The position numbers and the translations under genes were made by a program. DNA of 64,000 bases from Sphaerolaimus hirsutus. Its lineage: Eukaryota > Nematoda > Chromadorea > Monhysterida > Sphaerolaimidae. Position 1 is the stretch's first letter; each line of letters opens with the position of its first letter. Shown one piece after another: positions 9,701 through 20,400 of this stretch. The notes below the pieces were generated by a model, which was given only the letters and a program-made list of their open reading frames with translations, made no database searches and was not told the DNA's origin. The stretch spans positions 17,912,704 through 17,976,703 of the forward strand of contig OZ038452.1 of NCBI GenBank assembly GCA_964036195.1, given 5' to 3'.

Positions 9701-12700
9701 GTAGAAGGGTAAGATACAAAAAGTTAAAAAGCTTGTAGATAGAGGAAAATTTCCGTGACTGTATTTTGCTATTTTTTTCATTTTGGACCCATTTTTTCAT
9801 TCTCTGAGACTACAAAAATTGGTCCCAACTCAAATTTCACAAAACTGAACATCGGTGTGCATTTTTAGACACAAAGCAATACAGATCTATCAAAAAATCA
9901 TATTTTTTGAAACTCGCTTCCCTACTCCAGCGCCCAGCGCCAGTGCACGCCCAAGCGCTGCCGAACCTGGACGAGTGCAGCGTGTGCACATTCGTGGTCG
10001 GTTTCGTGGTGAAGCTGGTCGACCTGGGCGAGCCGGAGATCGAGTCCGAGCTGAAGGGGCTCTGTTCCAAGCTCGGCCCCGTCGCCTCCGTGTGCGAGCT
10101 GGTCGTGACCGAGCTGCCCGCGGTGGTGCACTACCTGGAGCAATCGTGGCCGGCCAAGAAGATTTGCGAGGAGATTAGCTTGTGCGCGACCCCGCAGAAA
10201 GTACAGGTGCGTTTTGTCTTGGCCACAAAGCACACGATTGTAAACTGAGGCAGGAGTTTTGGGGGTGTTTATCGGTTTTTTAGTTTTCAATTTGGATTTT
10301 GTAGTTCAGTAACACTACTTTGACCTTTTGCCTCTTATTCTTCTGTAATTTTGCTGAACTTTATCAGTGGCATATGTTAGTCGGATGAAGCGCTCAGGGT
10401 AACCGCGAGGCACCACTGGAGCACACCTTCCAAACTCAGAATACCACTAATTTGGATGGCCAGTCCCTTAAACTTAATAAGTTCCAGTGCGGGGATAAAA
10501 GTTCCCCAATCCGCACCAAAAATTCGTTTTATTTGATTTTGGAACTTTTGTGTAATATTTTATGACTTGTTACAAAGTTTTTTAGTGAGAATAAACTCTT
10601 AAATTTACACGAATAGTGGAAGAGACAAAGCTATTTTCGTTGCAGGTCAAGGCGATAAAGACGGTACCACAACAAGTCGTGAAGATGGTTAGATTTTTCT
10701 TCCAACACCACTTTGCTGAGGGAGGAATTTATCATTCATCCCACATCCGAACCCCCTTCACTGCAGCCGAATGACGGGTGCAGCGTGTGCACAATGATCG
10801 TTAACTACATCGAGACGCTGGTCAACCAAGGCGAGGTAATTCCATTCATCACTGCAAACCAAACAACTTTTTCGGGATATTTATAAAAGCCGTTTAGGCA
10901 GCGTTTACAAGGTGACGGTTTCGTGTGCCGACAAAAAAAAGGTGAAATAGTTCCATAATTCCGGAATTAAGTTCCATATTTGCAAGAAAAAGACAGTGAA
11001 GTGACACTAGGTAACCGTACACACACACATGTCGATTTGCACATAATTTGAGCATGTTGTTCAACACAGGGCCGTATCCAGGGGGGGGGGGGGCGGGGGG
11101 GGCTGCAGCCCCCCCCTCCCGGGGCCAGACCAGAAAGTGACCAAATAATGCGACTTTTCCAACGTCAGCGTAAAAAATTTTGCGCGCAAGCGCGCATTCT
11201 TCACCAGATATGAGGCATTATCATCAGATTTGCTCCATGTGGCCGCAAATCATTATAAATGTTGTGCTTTTTGCTGTATTGTATGTATATTTACATACAT
11301 ATACAGCGTTCCATGGCGCTAACGCCAACGCCAATGGCGCCATGGCGTTGCGCCTACTAAAGGCGCCAGCGCCATGGCGTTGCGCCTACTAATGGCGCCA
11401 GCGCCATGGCGCCATTCCGCCACTATGCAGCTAAAATTTTAGCGCCGGGCTCCGTAAACAAGCAGCCCCCCCCCGCTCAAAAATCCTGGATACGTCCCTG
11501 GTTCAACACTTATAGGCATTCGAAGGTGAATTTCAGTTATCGGTTCGGTTTTTATTTTGAAACCGAACCGACAAATGAAATTTGTTTCCAAACTTGAATG
11601 ACATGCCCGAATTATCTGAACATCGGCATCGCGTGCACTAGACTAGTGAGTATACACCACTGTTTTTCATTGCAGATGTGGAACTTTATCCCGGAATTAT
11701 GGAAGTTTATCACTTTATTTTTGTCGGCACAAAATGTAGTGTAAACGTGGCTTTACATGGGATGAAAATAGAATACCTATGTTTTTCGAATCGCAGCCGG
11801 AAATCGAACAGAAACTGAAGGAATACTGCTCGGCCATGGGCCCACTGAGAACACCCTGCGAGAGTCTGACCAACATGTTGCCCGTGATACTCAAATACTT
11901 GGAGCAGTCCGTGCCGCCAAAGCAAATCTGCACTGAGCTGGGCCTCTGCACGTCACAGGTTCACATTTCGATTTGACATGCAAAGCAAACAAGTTGACAC
12001 AAAATGTCACCGATAAATCCCTACTTGACAGAATCGACCATTCGCTATCAACGAGTTGATCAACCCCAAAGTAAAGAATGATGTGGTAAGAAAGTTTATA
12101 TTTAAACATCGACAATTATTCAACGGCGGGCCGCACACTAGCTGACACCTGTGTGTAAACTGGTCTGTGTTCACTCAGATTTCGGTTTCACGTGCCGCAG
12201 AGCGATCTTCAAATGCTCATGCGGCAATGTTGAAAAATAAATATTACGACAAGTGCATTGGAAGAACGCTCTGTGACACGTGAAGCCGAAATTTGAGTTG
12301 ACGCAGACTAGTTGACATGTGTCAACTAGTGTGCGGGTCGCCAATGATGTTTTTCAATGGAGTAACATAACTATTATCTCCACAAGAACCGATTTCACTC
12401 GCAGCCGAATCTCGGTGGGTGCAGCGTGTGCACATTCATCGTACAGTACATCGAGACATTGGTGAACCAAGGCGAGGTGAGTACTAGTACACCTGAACGG
12501 GGTTCCAGTTCCAGGGATTAGCAGATTTTTGAGTCCTTAGTCACTAGATAGGATAATTCATGACCGTCCAGAAGGGATAGGGAAATAAATATTATGAAAC
12601 ATTCTGCTATGTGGTCCTGTTGGCAGCCCAAAGCCCTGTAAAGTGTCAATTGTTATGGCAATTGTAAAATAAAGTGTCAATTGTCATGACAAATGTAAAG

Positions 12701-13145
12701 TAAAGTGTCAATTGTCATGCAAAGTTAAGTAATAAAATCTTTTCATATTTGTTTTGATTGACATTTCACATGACATTTGACACTTGTTTTACACTTCACA
12801 GGGCTTGGGAGTGGGGACCGCCCCCTTGAGGGGGGTGCTAGCACAGGAATGTACGCTTTGCCAATGACGTGTTTTGTCTTTTTGGGCATTGGTAGATTTT
12901 TAATGGTTTCATAGAGTCCAAATGCATTTTCAGCGTCACACTTAAGTAATCTTATTTCCACTACCAATAACTGCCCGCAGCCGGCGATAGAGGACAAACT
13001 AAAGGAGCTGTGCGGTTCGCTGGGGCCACTTTCATCAGTGTGCGACAGCATGGTCGCCTACCTGCCCCAGATTATCGACTACTTGGAGAAGGAGCTCACA
13101 CCAAAAGAAATCTGCACTGAAATCGGCCTGTGCAGTGGCGCGTGA
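6756..13145 (+). CDS. Prosaposin-like gene A, five SapB domains
   Basis: Twelve phase-0 exons: 6756-6809, 7940-7975, 8250-8492, 8842-8922, 9226-9423, 9931-10206, 10646-10687, 10767-10835, 11797-11958, 12032-12085, 12405-12476, 12981-13145, encoding ~483 aa. Exon 1 is a signal peptide (MHKYGVLLMLCCSSVFAS). Exon 2 is a linker. Domains 1 and 3 are each in one exon; domains 2, 4 and 5 are split into an N-half exon ending in GE and a C-half exon. Each domain has the six-cysteine SapB pattern (CxxC..C..C..C..C). Saposins are secreted or lysosomal helical proteins that bind or perturb lipids; a polyprotein is normally cleaved at the linkers. Exon ends are canonical, except slightly weak donors at 10206, 10687 and 11958. 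Introns contain MITEs only. I see no AATAAA close to the stop. Exact function (lysosomal cofactor, digestive or lytic) cannot be told. Confidence 0.87.
6932..7781. mobile_element. Tc1/mariner-like MITE in intron 1, split by MITE-1
   Basis: It begins CCGTATTACCTCGAAATA after TA and ends GGTAATACGG before TA. The interior is runs of G with TTCGAG motifs. A complete MITE-1 copy at 7047-7489 was inserted later. Confidence 0.65.
7047..7489 (+). mobile_element. hAT MITE-1 copy 1
   Basis: The ends are CAGGGCCGTATCC and GGATACGTCCCTG. The 8-bp target duplication gatcgtag is perfect at 7039-7046 and 7490-7497. The internal order is G-tract/CTGCAG/C-tract, GCGCGCAAGCGCGC, TATGTATATTTACATA, a GGCGCC palindrome block and a second G-tract. 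There is no transposase. Confidence 0.88.
8535..8688. mobile_element. Decayed CCGTATTTC MITE in gene A intron 3
   Basis: The left end CCGTATTTCATCGAAATACC follows TA. The right end (AGTATTTCGAGAAG) is eroded. The interior has several GGGG tracts and TTTTTTCAG as in the complete copies. Confidence 0.55.
9021..9178. mobile_element. Fold-back MITE with AGTACACC ends in gene A intron 4
   Basis: AGTACACCATCGAAAGTTGG on the left is matched by an inverted CCCAAATTTCGGTGTACT on the right. Inner segments (GAGTTTACCA / TGGTAAACTC) also pair, giving a ~158-bp hairpin just upstream of the 9226 splice acceptor. Confidence 0.65.
11067..11500 (+). mobile_element. hAT MITE-1 copy 2
   Basis: The ends CAGGGCCGTATCC / GGATACGTCCCTG are flanked by a perfect 8-bp duplication, gttcaaca (11059-11066 and 11501-11508). 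It sits in the intron between the two halves of SapB domain 4 of gene A. Confidence 0.88.
12132..12335. mobile_element. MITE with CGCACACTAG inverted ends
   Basis: The ends are CGCACACTAGCTGACA and TGTCAACTAGTGTGCG. Inner blocks TTCGGTTTCACGTG and CACGTGAAGCCGAAA also pair. It lies in a gene A intron. Relatives are at 16911-17130, 22753-22975 and 62786-63125. Confidence 0.65.
12627..12809. mobile_element. Fold-back MITE, CCCAAAGCCCTGTAAA family
   Basis: CCCAAAGCCCTGTAAAGTG on the left and CACTTCACAGGGCTTGGGA on the right pair. The middle repeats AAAGTGTCAATTGTCATG three times. Located in the last intron of gene A. Confidence 0.6.
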
Positions 13146-13610
13146 AATTACGTGAAACTTTTTTATTGCAATTTTTATCGGAATTATACATAGTAACTAT
13201 AAATAGTGTTCGTGACATATATTATCATCATTTTTCGTTAGAGACAGCGAAAAACATCACCGAATATCGGTGTGTGAACTATTTTTATGGTAAATATGGG
13301 TATGCGAGTGCTCAGGTACGAGTTCGAATGAGACCAGATATTTCGTTCAGGTTGTTTGCTCCTCACATAAATGAATGAAATGATTTGTTGGACAAAAATG
13401 GATGTCTTCTCTCTCCAGCACAAAAAAAAACATGCGCTGAGTAGGGATAGTGACTGAAAGAATAACATTCTGAAGGTATCAAGAGTCACCACCAAAGGAT
13501 TTAAATTTTCACCTCGAGTGTATCCCCAGCTTCAACTAGTGCCCGACCAAATACACATATATGACATGCGATGACGGCACTTTGTGATGTTAAATACATA
13601 GAGCCATATG

Positions 13611-14082
13611 TAGGGTTTCCGTTTTCCGAGGGCAAATTTTTCACGTTTTCTGGCCGCTGAAATTTTTTTTCTGTTTTCCGTTCCTGTTTTTCCGGCTCAT
13701 TTTCTGTTTTCCGGCTAAATTTTCAGTTTTCCCAGCTTTTTCCCGTTTTCCGGCTAAATTTTCTGTTTTTCCAACTTTTTTTCTATTTTCCAGCTTAATT
13801 TTCTGTTTTTCAACATCATATTCCCTTTTTCCGGCTAAACTGTGTTTTCTGTTTCAGCCAAACTGTTAAACAAGCATGCAGGTTTTCAATTATTTCAGCA
13901 ATTTTTTTCTGTTTCCATGCAAATTTCATTTTTCCGTTTCCAATTTTCCGGCCTTGTTATCCGTTTTCCGGCGGCTGAAATTTTTTTACCGTTTCCATTT
14001 TCCGGCAAGTGCAAAATATTTTCCGTTTTCTGGCCACTGAATTTTTTTTTCCATTTCGGTAAAAAATTTTTTTGACACCCTA
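13611..14082. mobile_element. TTTTCCG-rich TAGGG element (short relative of the 28.9-kb element)
   Basis: It starts TAGGGTTTCCGTTTTCCG and ends TTTTTTTGACACCCTA, between which TTTTCCGGC is repeated many times. End sequences and repeat type match the subterminal parts of the element at 28918-32682. I cannot find a clean 8-bp duplication. No ORF. Confidence 0.6.
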
Positions 14083-14129
14083 CATATACTACTTAATAAA
14101 AGAAACATTGTTTTTGAATAGCTCAGATA

Positions 14130-15014
14130 CTGGTCTGTCGCAAGGACGTATCCAGGGGGGGCGGGGGGGGACTGCAACCCCCCCCTTCCCGGGGTGAGAC
14201 CTAAAAAGTCCCGGAAAATGCCACTTTTCCGTTATATTTTTCGATGTTTCTTAAAAATTTTTGCGCGCAAGCGCGCAATTTCTTGCCCATGCATTGTATT
14301 TACAGCGGATCGGCCCCTGAAAACCAATTTCCTTGGAAATGAACAGATTTTTCCAAATTTCGCTGTATATGTATGCATATTTACATACATACAAAGCGGT
14401 TCCTGGCGCTGGCGCCAACGCCAATAGCGCCATGGCGTGGCGCCTTTGTATGGCGCTAGCGCCAAAACGCCTTTCCGATCCTATATAGGGAAAAATTTTA
14501 GGGGGGGGGGGCTGAGCCCCCCCCCCCCCCGTTCGCCGGCCCCCGTAAACAAGCAGCCCCCCCCCGCTCAAAAATCCTGGATACGTCCCTGGTCTGTCGG
14601 GAAAGTTCGTTCCGTTTCCGCATCGTCTCCCATTGGATCGTGAGGTTTCAGCACGGGTGTATGAGCTGGAATTACAGCTCAACGAAAAATTCAAGAATAA
14701 AATTTTACCGCAAAAATAATTACACAAAAGTGGATGGTACTACATGTCTCCAACTTTGTTTCCAACTGATTTTACATCGTGATATCGTTGAAAAATCGAT
14801 AACCCCTGTAACATTGGATGGTGCATCTCAAGTTTTGGACTCAATTAAGAGATAGATTAGTACTGAATCCACTTATATGCAATCAATTTTGTTGTAAAAT
14901 GATACGCTTGAATCAAATCCAGCTTATATACCCCGACTGAAACCCACTAGGTTCGTCCAGGACGATCCAACAGAAGACGGTGCAAAAACGGAACGAACTT
15001 TCCCGACAGCCCAA
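14130..15014. mobile_element. Decayed mariner element, interrupted by MITE-1 copy 3
   Basis: A TA-flanked element has long inverted ends sharing CTGTCGGGAAAGTTCGTTCC with its inverse at 14985-15009. The interior (~400 bp after removing the insertion) has no intact frame; it is either a deleted transposase or a MITE derivative. A MITE-1 copy inserted within the left inverted repeat. Confidence 0.6.
14141..14591 (+). mobile_element. hAT MITE-1 copy 3
   Basis: The ends CAAGGACGTATCC / GGATACGTCCCTG are flanked by the perfect 8-bp duplication gtctgtcg (14133-14140 and 14592-14599). The target was the mariner inverted repeat, so relative age can be read: mariner first, MITE-1 later. Confidence 0.88.
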
Positions 15015-15302
15015 TATATGGTTATGTGTAAACATATACCGGTATATCAGACTTTTAAGACAGTTAAGTGGCAGTACTTTGTGATGTAACACGTAACCTT
15101 ACAATGGAAGTTGAGCCATGGGATAGCATTACAAGTGGTAATTTCTGCCAAAAATTTTTGCGTAGACTCATTATGCATACCACATTTTGTAAAGGTTTGT
15201 GACTTGGGCATGAAATAGTGCTTAAATAAAGTAATATGAGAAGGATAATACGGATAAGAATGAAAGTGACGTCTCACACAGTGGAAGGATGTGGGAGCAC
15301 AT

Positions 15303-15825
15303 CAGGGGTCTCCAGGATTTTGGCCCTCGCGGGGGCTGGATAGATAGCAAATCGCTCCTCCGGAGGGATAGATAGCTGGAAAATTTTTCTGGGGGGGGGC
15401 TGGGGGGGGGCTTGGGGGGGGGGGGCTGGCGGGGGCACAATATATAGGCTTTTTCAAGGTTAAGAAGGCAGAAAGGGGAAAAAATTGCTAATAATCAGTT
15501 AAATATACCAAAAGTAGGTATAAAATGGCTAAAAATATGTATATAACCATGTATAAAACCGGAAAGCATGATTTTGATGGTGAAAAACTATAGAAAGGTG
15601 CGAAAATTGGTGATTTTGAGCGAAAATTGGGGCAAAATTTCTCAAAAACCACTCCAGATAGATAGATAGCTGAGCGATTTGGGGGGGGGTCTTTGGGGGT
15701 AGTAGCCAAAAATTTTGCCTCGGGATAGATAGATAGCTGAGCGGCCTCCGGGATAGATAGATAGCTGGACGATTTGGGGGGGGGCAGCCCCCCCCCCCAG
15801 CCCCCCCCCCCCTAGGAGACCCCTG
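15303..15825 (+). mobile_element. hAT MITE-2, full-length copy
   Basis: The ends are CAGGGGTCTCCAGG and GGAGACCCCTG with the perfect 8-bp duplication gagcacat (15295-15302 and 15826-15833). It contains GATAGATAG blocks, several runs of 8-13 G, and a C/G-tract hairpin before the right end. This 523-bp copy is a good family reference. Confidence 0.88.
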
Positions 15826-16015
15826 GAGCACATTGGCTGGATATTATATACCAAACCAACATATAACTGCTAATTTTCTACACTAGCATACAAAATTTAG
15901 GCTTTTATTCTAAAGATGCCATAAAACCAATGAAACAATCACCAATGGTAATTTGTATGTGAAATTGTACACTTGCGAGCAAAAAATGTGCAAAATCGTG
16001 CAGTGCAGTGCAGGG

Positions 16016-16456
16016 CAGGGACGTATCCAGGATTTTTGAGCGGGGGGGGCTGCTTGTTTACGGAGGCCGGCGAGGGGGGGGGGGGGGCTCAGCCCCCCCG
16101 CCTAAAATTTTAGCTACATAGTGGCGGAATGGCGCCATGGCGCTGGCGCCATTAGTAGGCGCCACGCCATGGCGCCATTGGCATTGGCGTCAGCGCCATG
16201 GAATGCTGTATATGTATGTAAATATACATACAAAACAGCAAAAAAACACAACATTGAGTGTGTTTATAATGATTTGTGGCCACATGGAGCAAATCCGATT
16301 ATAAGACCTTATGTCTGGTGAAGAATGCGCGCTGCGCGCAAAATTTTTTTACGCTGACGTTGAAAAAGTCGCATTTTCCGGTCACTTTTTGGTCTCGCCC
16401 CGGGAGGGGGGGGGGCTGCAGCCCCCCCCCGCCCCCCCCCCCTGGATACGGCCCTG
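16016..16456 (-). mobile_element. hAT MITE-1 copy 4 (inverted)
   Basis: The ends CAGGGACGTATCC / GGATACGGCCCTG are flanked by the perfect 8-bp duplication gtgcaggg (16008-16015 and 16457-16464). The internal order is reversed relative to copies 1-3. Confidence 0.88.
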
Positions 16457-16789
16457 GTGCAGGGTGCATGCAGCAGGGTGCAGGATGCAGTTTTGGGTGC
16501 AGTTTAACAAATGTTTTCAATGCTTGCATTGTTAAATAAGAAAAACATTGTTAAAAGACATTTTGAAAACTCTGGCAATTACTATGCCCAAGTTCACTTA
16601 AAAACACAAACATTCAACTAAAACAAAATACATAACGAGTAGACATACACAATTTTTTGGGCAAAAATCACCATTTAGTTATAATTCTATACCACAGTTT
16701 CACAGCCATGGCTAACATCCAACACGAAGAACACGAAGCGAATATACCTGAATATGTTAACTCAAAGCCATATTTGCGATGCCATACTC

Positions 16790-16875
16790 AGCTATCGTTC
16801 CCTCCGCTCCGGAGGCGAGATTTGCTATCTATCCAGCCCCCGCGAAGGTCAAAACCTTGGAAACCCCTGAACCCT
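16790..16875 (-). mobile_element. MITE-2 fragment
   Basis: Only the end-proximal part is left: TCCCTCCGCTCCGGAGG, TTTGCTATCTATCCAGCCCC and CCTTGGAAACCCCTG. The other half is missing. Confidence 0.55.
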
Positions 16876-16910
16876 GATCCGCTGTCTACATACCGAACGG
16901 GTTACATGCC

Positions 16911-17130
16911 AAGCGGCACATGGACCGTTGACACATGTGTGTCGACTGGTCCGTGTCAACTCAAATTTCGGCTTCACGTGTAGCAATCTCCAAACGTGCA
17001 GCAATATCGGAAATTAAATATCACGCCAAGTGCATTGAAAAATAGTTCTGTGACATGTGAAGCCGAAATCAGAGTTTACACACACCAGTTGAAAATATCT
17101 GTCAACTATGTGGTGTGTGGGCCCCTATCG
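16911..17130. mobile_element. MITE, CACACTAGTTGACA family (diverged)
   Basis: Paired blocks TTGACACATGTGTGTCG, TTTCGGCTTCACGTG and their inverses near 17060-17125 show the same layout as the copy at 12132-12335. It lies upstream of saposin gene B. Confidence 0.5.
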
Positions 17131-17348
17131 TGCGGGGTTAAATTACGTAAAATGGCTGCGTTCAGAAATACCGCTGCCGGAATAGACCCTTCTGTGGATA
17201 GGTTTGTCAACGTGGGAACTTTACAGCACCTGGCAAGATGTTATCTGTCACATAATGTTGACATTTATCAGTTGATTAAAGCTATAATCTCAATTGACAA
17301 CTAAAAAGGGCGTGCGGAACACATGAGTTTGGGTCCCTTTGCCAGCGC

Positions 17349-17380
17349 TATTTAACACGCCTATCTGCCGGCAGTGTTCC
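17349..17380 (+). promoter_or_regulatory. Possible core promoter of saposin gene B
   Basis: TATTTAAC at 17349-17356 is a TATA-like box ~90 nt before the gene B start codon. GGCAGTGTT at 17370-17378 is a poor initiator match at slightly short spacing, so the start site is uncertain. The position relative to the signal-peptide exon parallels gene A. Confidence 0.35.
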
Positions 17381-17441
17381 CGCAAGTTTTTCTTTCGTTT
17401 TCACATCTGAAAAGCCGACCTATTGACACGAAACCAACAAA

Positions 17442-20400
17442 ATGCACAAGTCGACGCTGTTATTTCTGCTGGGTGTAACGACGGCATTTGCATCAGTGAG
17501 TGAAACGATTCAACTACACTAAAACCTCGAATAAGAGCCCAGGGGAGTTATTTTTTCGTCAGAGTTTTTGAGGGGGGAGTTAATCAAGGGGGTGGGTATT
17601 CATTTTTTCCACAGAAGTTTCCGGAAACATGGACTTTATTCATTGTATGAATTCTTTATCTCAACTCATGCAATTGATGTATAGCGGGAGTTGTTCAAGG
17701 CGGAGTTATTTTCCGTCACCTGGTAAGCAGGGGGAGTTATTCAAGGGGCAGGGGTCTCGAATGGGGGGTTGGGGGGGGGGTGGGTGGGGTTACCCCCCCC
17801 AAACCGCCCAGCTATCTATCTATCCCGGAGGCCGTTCAGCTATCTATCCCGGAGGCAAAATTTTGGGCTACTACACCGTAAACCCCTCCCCCCCAAATCG
17901 CCCAGCTATCTACCTATCTGGAGCGATTTTTCAGAAACTATACCCCAATTTTCGCTGAAAATCGCTATTTTTCATACCTTTATATAGATTTTCACCTCTA
18001 AAATCACTAGTTCATGCATCTAACTGCCTATTTTCAGCTATTGTAAGTACTATATGCTCTTGTATACCCATTTAGAGCTATTTTACACCTACTTTTAGCG
18101 ATTTTTCTCCCTTTTCTTCCTTCTATGCCCCGAAAAAGCCTATATATTGAACCACCAAAACCCCCCAAACCCCCCCCCCCAACCCGCCAGAAAATTTTTC
18201 AGCTATCTGTCCCTCTGAAGGAGCGATTTGCTATCTATCCAACCACTCGGAGGGTCAAAATTCAAGATACCCCTGTCAAGGGGGTCATATTCAAGGATTT
18301 GCGCTAATTCAAGAGTATAAAATGCGCGATGAATGGGGAATTGATTTAACTCGTAATCATTTCAGCCGAGACTTGCACCAGCGCAGGCAAGGAAACTGGC
18401 GGTTAGCTTCAGTAACAATATACGATTTTTGTCAGGATTTTGGCCACAGCGGGGGTTTAGTAAATTGCTCCTCCAGGGGATAGACAGCTGAAAAGATTAC
18501 ATAAATATTTACCAATGTATTTTTGGGGGTGTGGAGTAAATACTAACAGGGGTCTAACTAAGTTGAAAAATAATGAAATCGCTAGAAAAATCGACTTACC
18601 TTAGTTATTTTATAGCTAATTATCACGGAGTAGCAGGCAGAGATGGAGGATAAGCCACTACAAATGGGGCAAAAGGGGGTTAACGGCACCGCCCAGTATT
18701 TTCACCACAAAGGTCAATTGCTTCAGACTCAAGTTCGGCACAAATGTTTTATTTTCTTATGAGTGCAATATCTCAAGCTGTGTGCTGATAATTGGGGTTG
18801 GGGGTATATAGGCATAGAACAACCTACTATACACCTGTGTGGGGTCCTGCGGCGATTTACTACAATATGGTTCGCTGAACATGCAACTTTTTTACTGCGA
18901 TTTTTTTTCCCAGTGAAGTTAGGCACCGAAACAGTACCATCGACTGCGGATGACATATCTCCAGCTATGGAGGAGTCAAATGAATGAAATTTAGTGGTTT
19001 GTAAGTGACACCCATACTAGCCACCGCCCAGCAGCCCGTGTGGGTCGCTGTGCGTGGGTCGCTAAATCTCAAATGCTTTTTTCAAATGCCATTCCCAGTC
19101 CACCCCTAACATAGGCTGACAATCAAAGAAGTAACTTTACATAACTTTTTATTACACATATGAAAGTCAATTTACAGCGCCCACTACCACTAGGGGACAA
19201 CTAAAGCTTTAAAAGCGCGTACAAATACTCTTTTTTACGCTTTAATTTTCCTTGTTCAGCCACCAACTACAGGTGTATAGTATACATACAGTGCAGGGGT
19301 ATTCTAGATTTCAGCCCTCCGGGGGGTGGCATAGATACATAGCTGAGCGACCTTCCGTTTTGATAGATAGTAGGGATGGCTGGTGTTTTTTTAACCGTTT
19401 TTTAAACAGGCATCGAAACCGTTTTTTTAAACATCAGCCAAAAAATTTTTTACTATGTAATAATTTACTAGTATTTTGCAATTTTTTTGCGAAAATTTTG
19501 CGCGCAAGCGTGCAATTTCACATTGTGCTCCCACATACACATACAGTGTGATCCATCACTGTCAATGGATTAGCCTAATATTATAACCTTATATAAGTGA
19601 TATTCCATGCAAAACTTGACTTGAAGTCACGAAAATTTGACAAAAGGCGATATACATAACAAGTCGACAAAAAATGGATATTTTTGACAGAAATCACCAC
19701 TATTAATGCTATCCCATGGCTCCACGGCCAATCTGTGGCTATATATAACATCACAAAGTACTGGCAATTGTTTGATATACCTGTATATGTTGGCCCATAA
19801 CCATATCTGGGAGCTTTTAAAAAACCGTTTTAAATTTTTTTTCAAACGTTTAAAAAAACGTTTTTTTATTTAAAACGTTTTTTTTATATCACAAAACAGG
19901 GTTGTTAAAAAAACGTTTTCTGGCCATCCCTAATAGATAGCTGGAAAAAAATGGGAGGGGGGTTGGGTTCAATATATAGGCTTTTTAGGGGGTAGAAGGA
20001 AGAAAAGGGAGAAAAATCGCTAAAAGTATGTGTAAAATGGCTCAAAATAGGTATACGTGGCGGACATCACACTTAGTATGAAAACCCACCATAACCCATC
20101 CCAACTGAACCAAAATTATACAGTTTTTCATCATTATACTTTGTTTTTACTATGGAATAATTAATTATGACATTTATCACGACTTTATTCATAAAATCAT
20201 GGTAGGTTTAGGGTTGGAAAAAAAACGTTTTTTTTTAACTCGATGTTTTTTTTAAAAAAAAACGTTTTTTTTTAAAAGCTCCCAGATATGACCTAGTGTC
20301 AACATATATAGGTATATCAGACACTGGCAATACTCTGTGATGTTAAATATGACCATATAATGGCTGTGGAGCCATGGGATAGCATTATAAGTGGTGATTT

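Noticed and set aside
14251-14727. 158-codon minus-strand frame
   Set aside because: It crosses the end of MITE-1 copy 3 into the mariner remnant; proline/glycine runs come from C and G tracts.
18913-18987. Possible terminal exon after a strong TTTTTTTTCCCAG acceptor
   Set aside because: The short acidic frame (KLGTETVPSTADDISP) is plausible, but it sits in gene B intron 2 with no partner exon and no polyA signal; left out as a gene.
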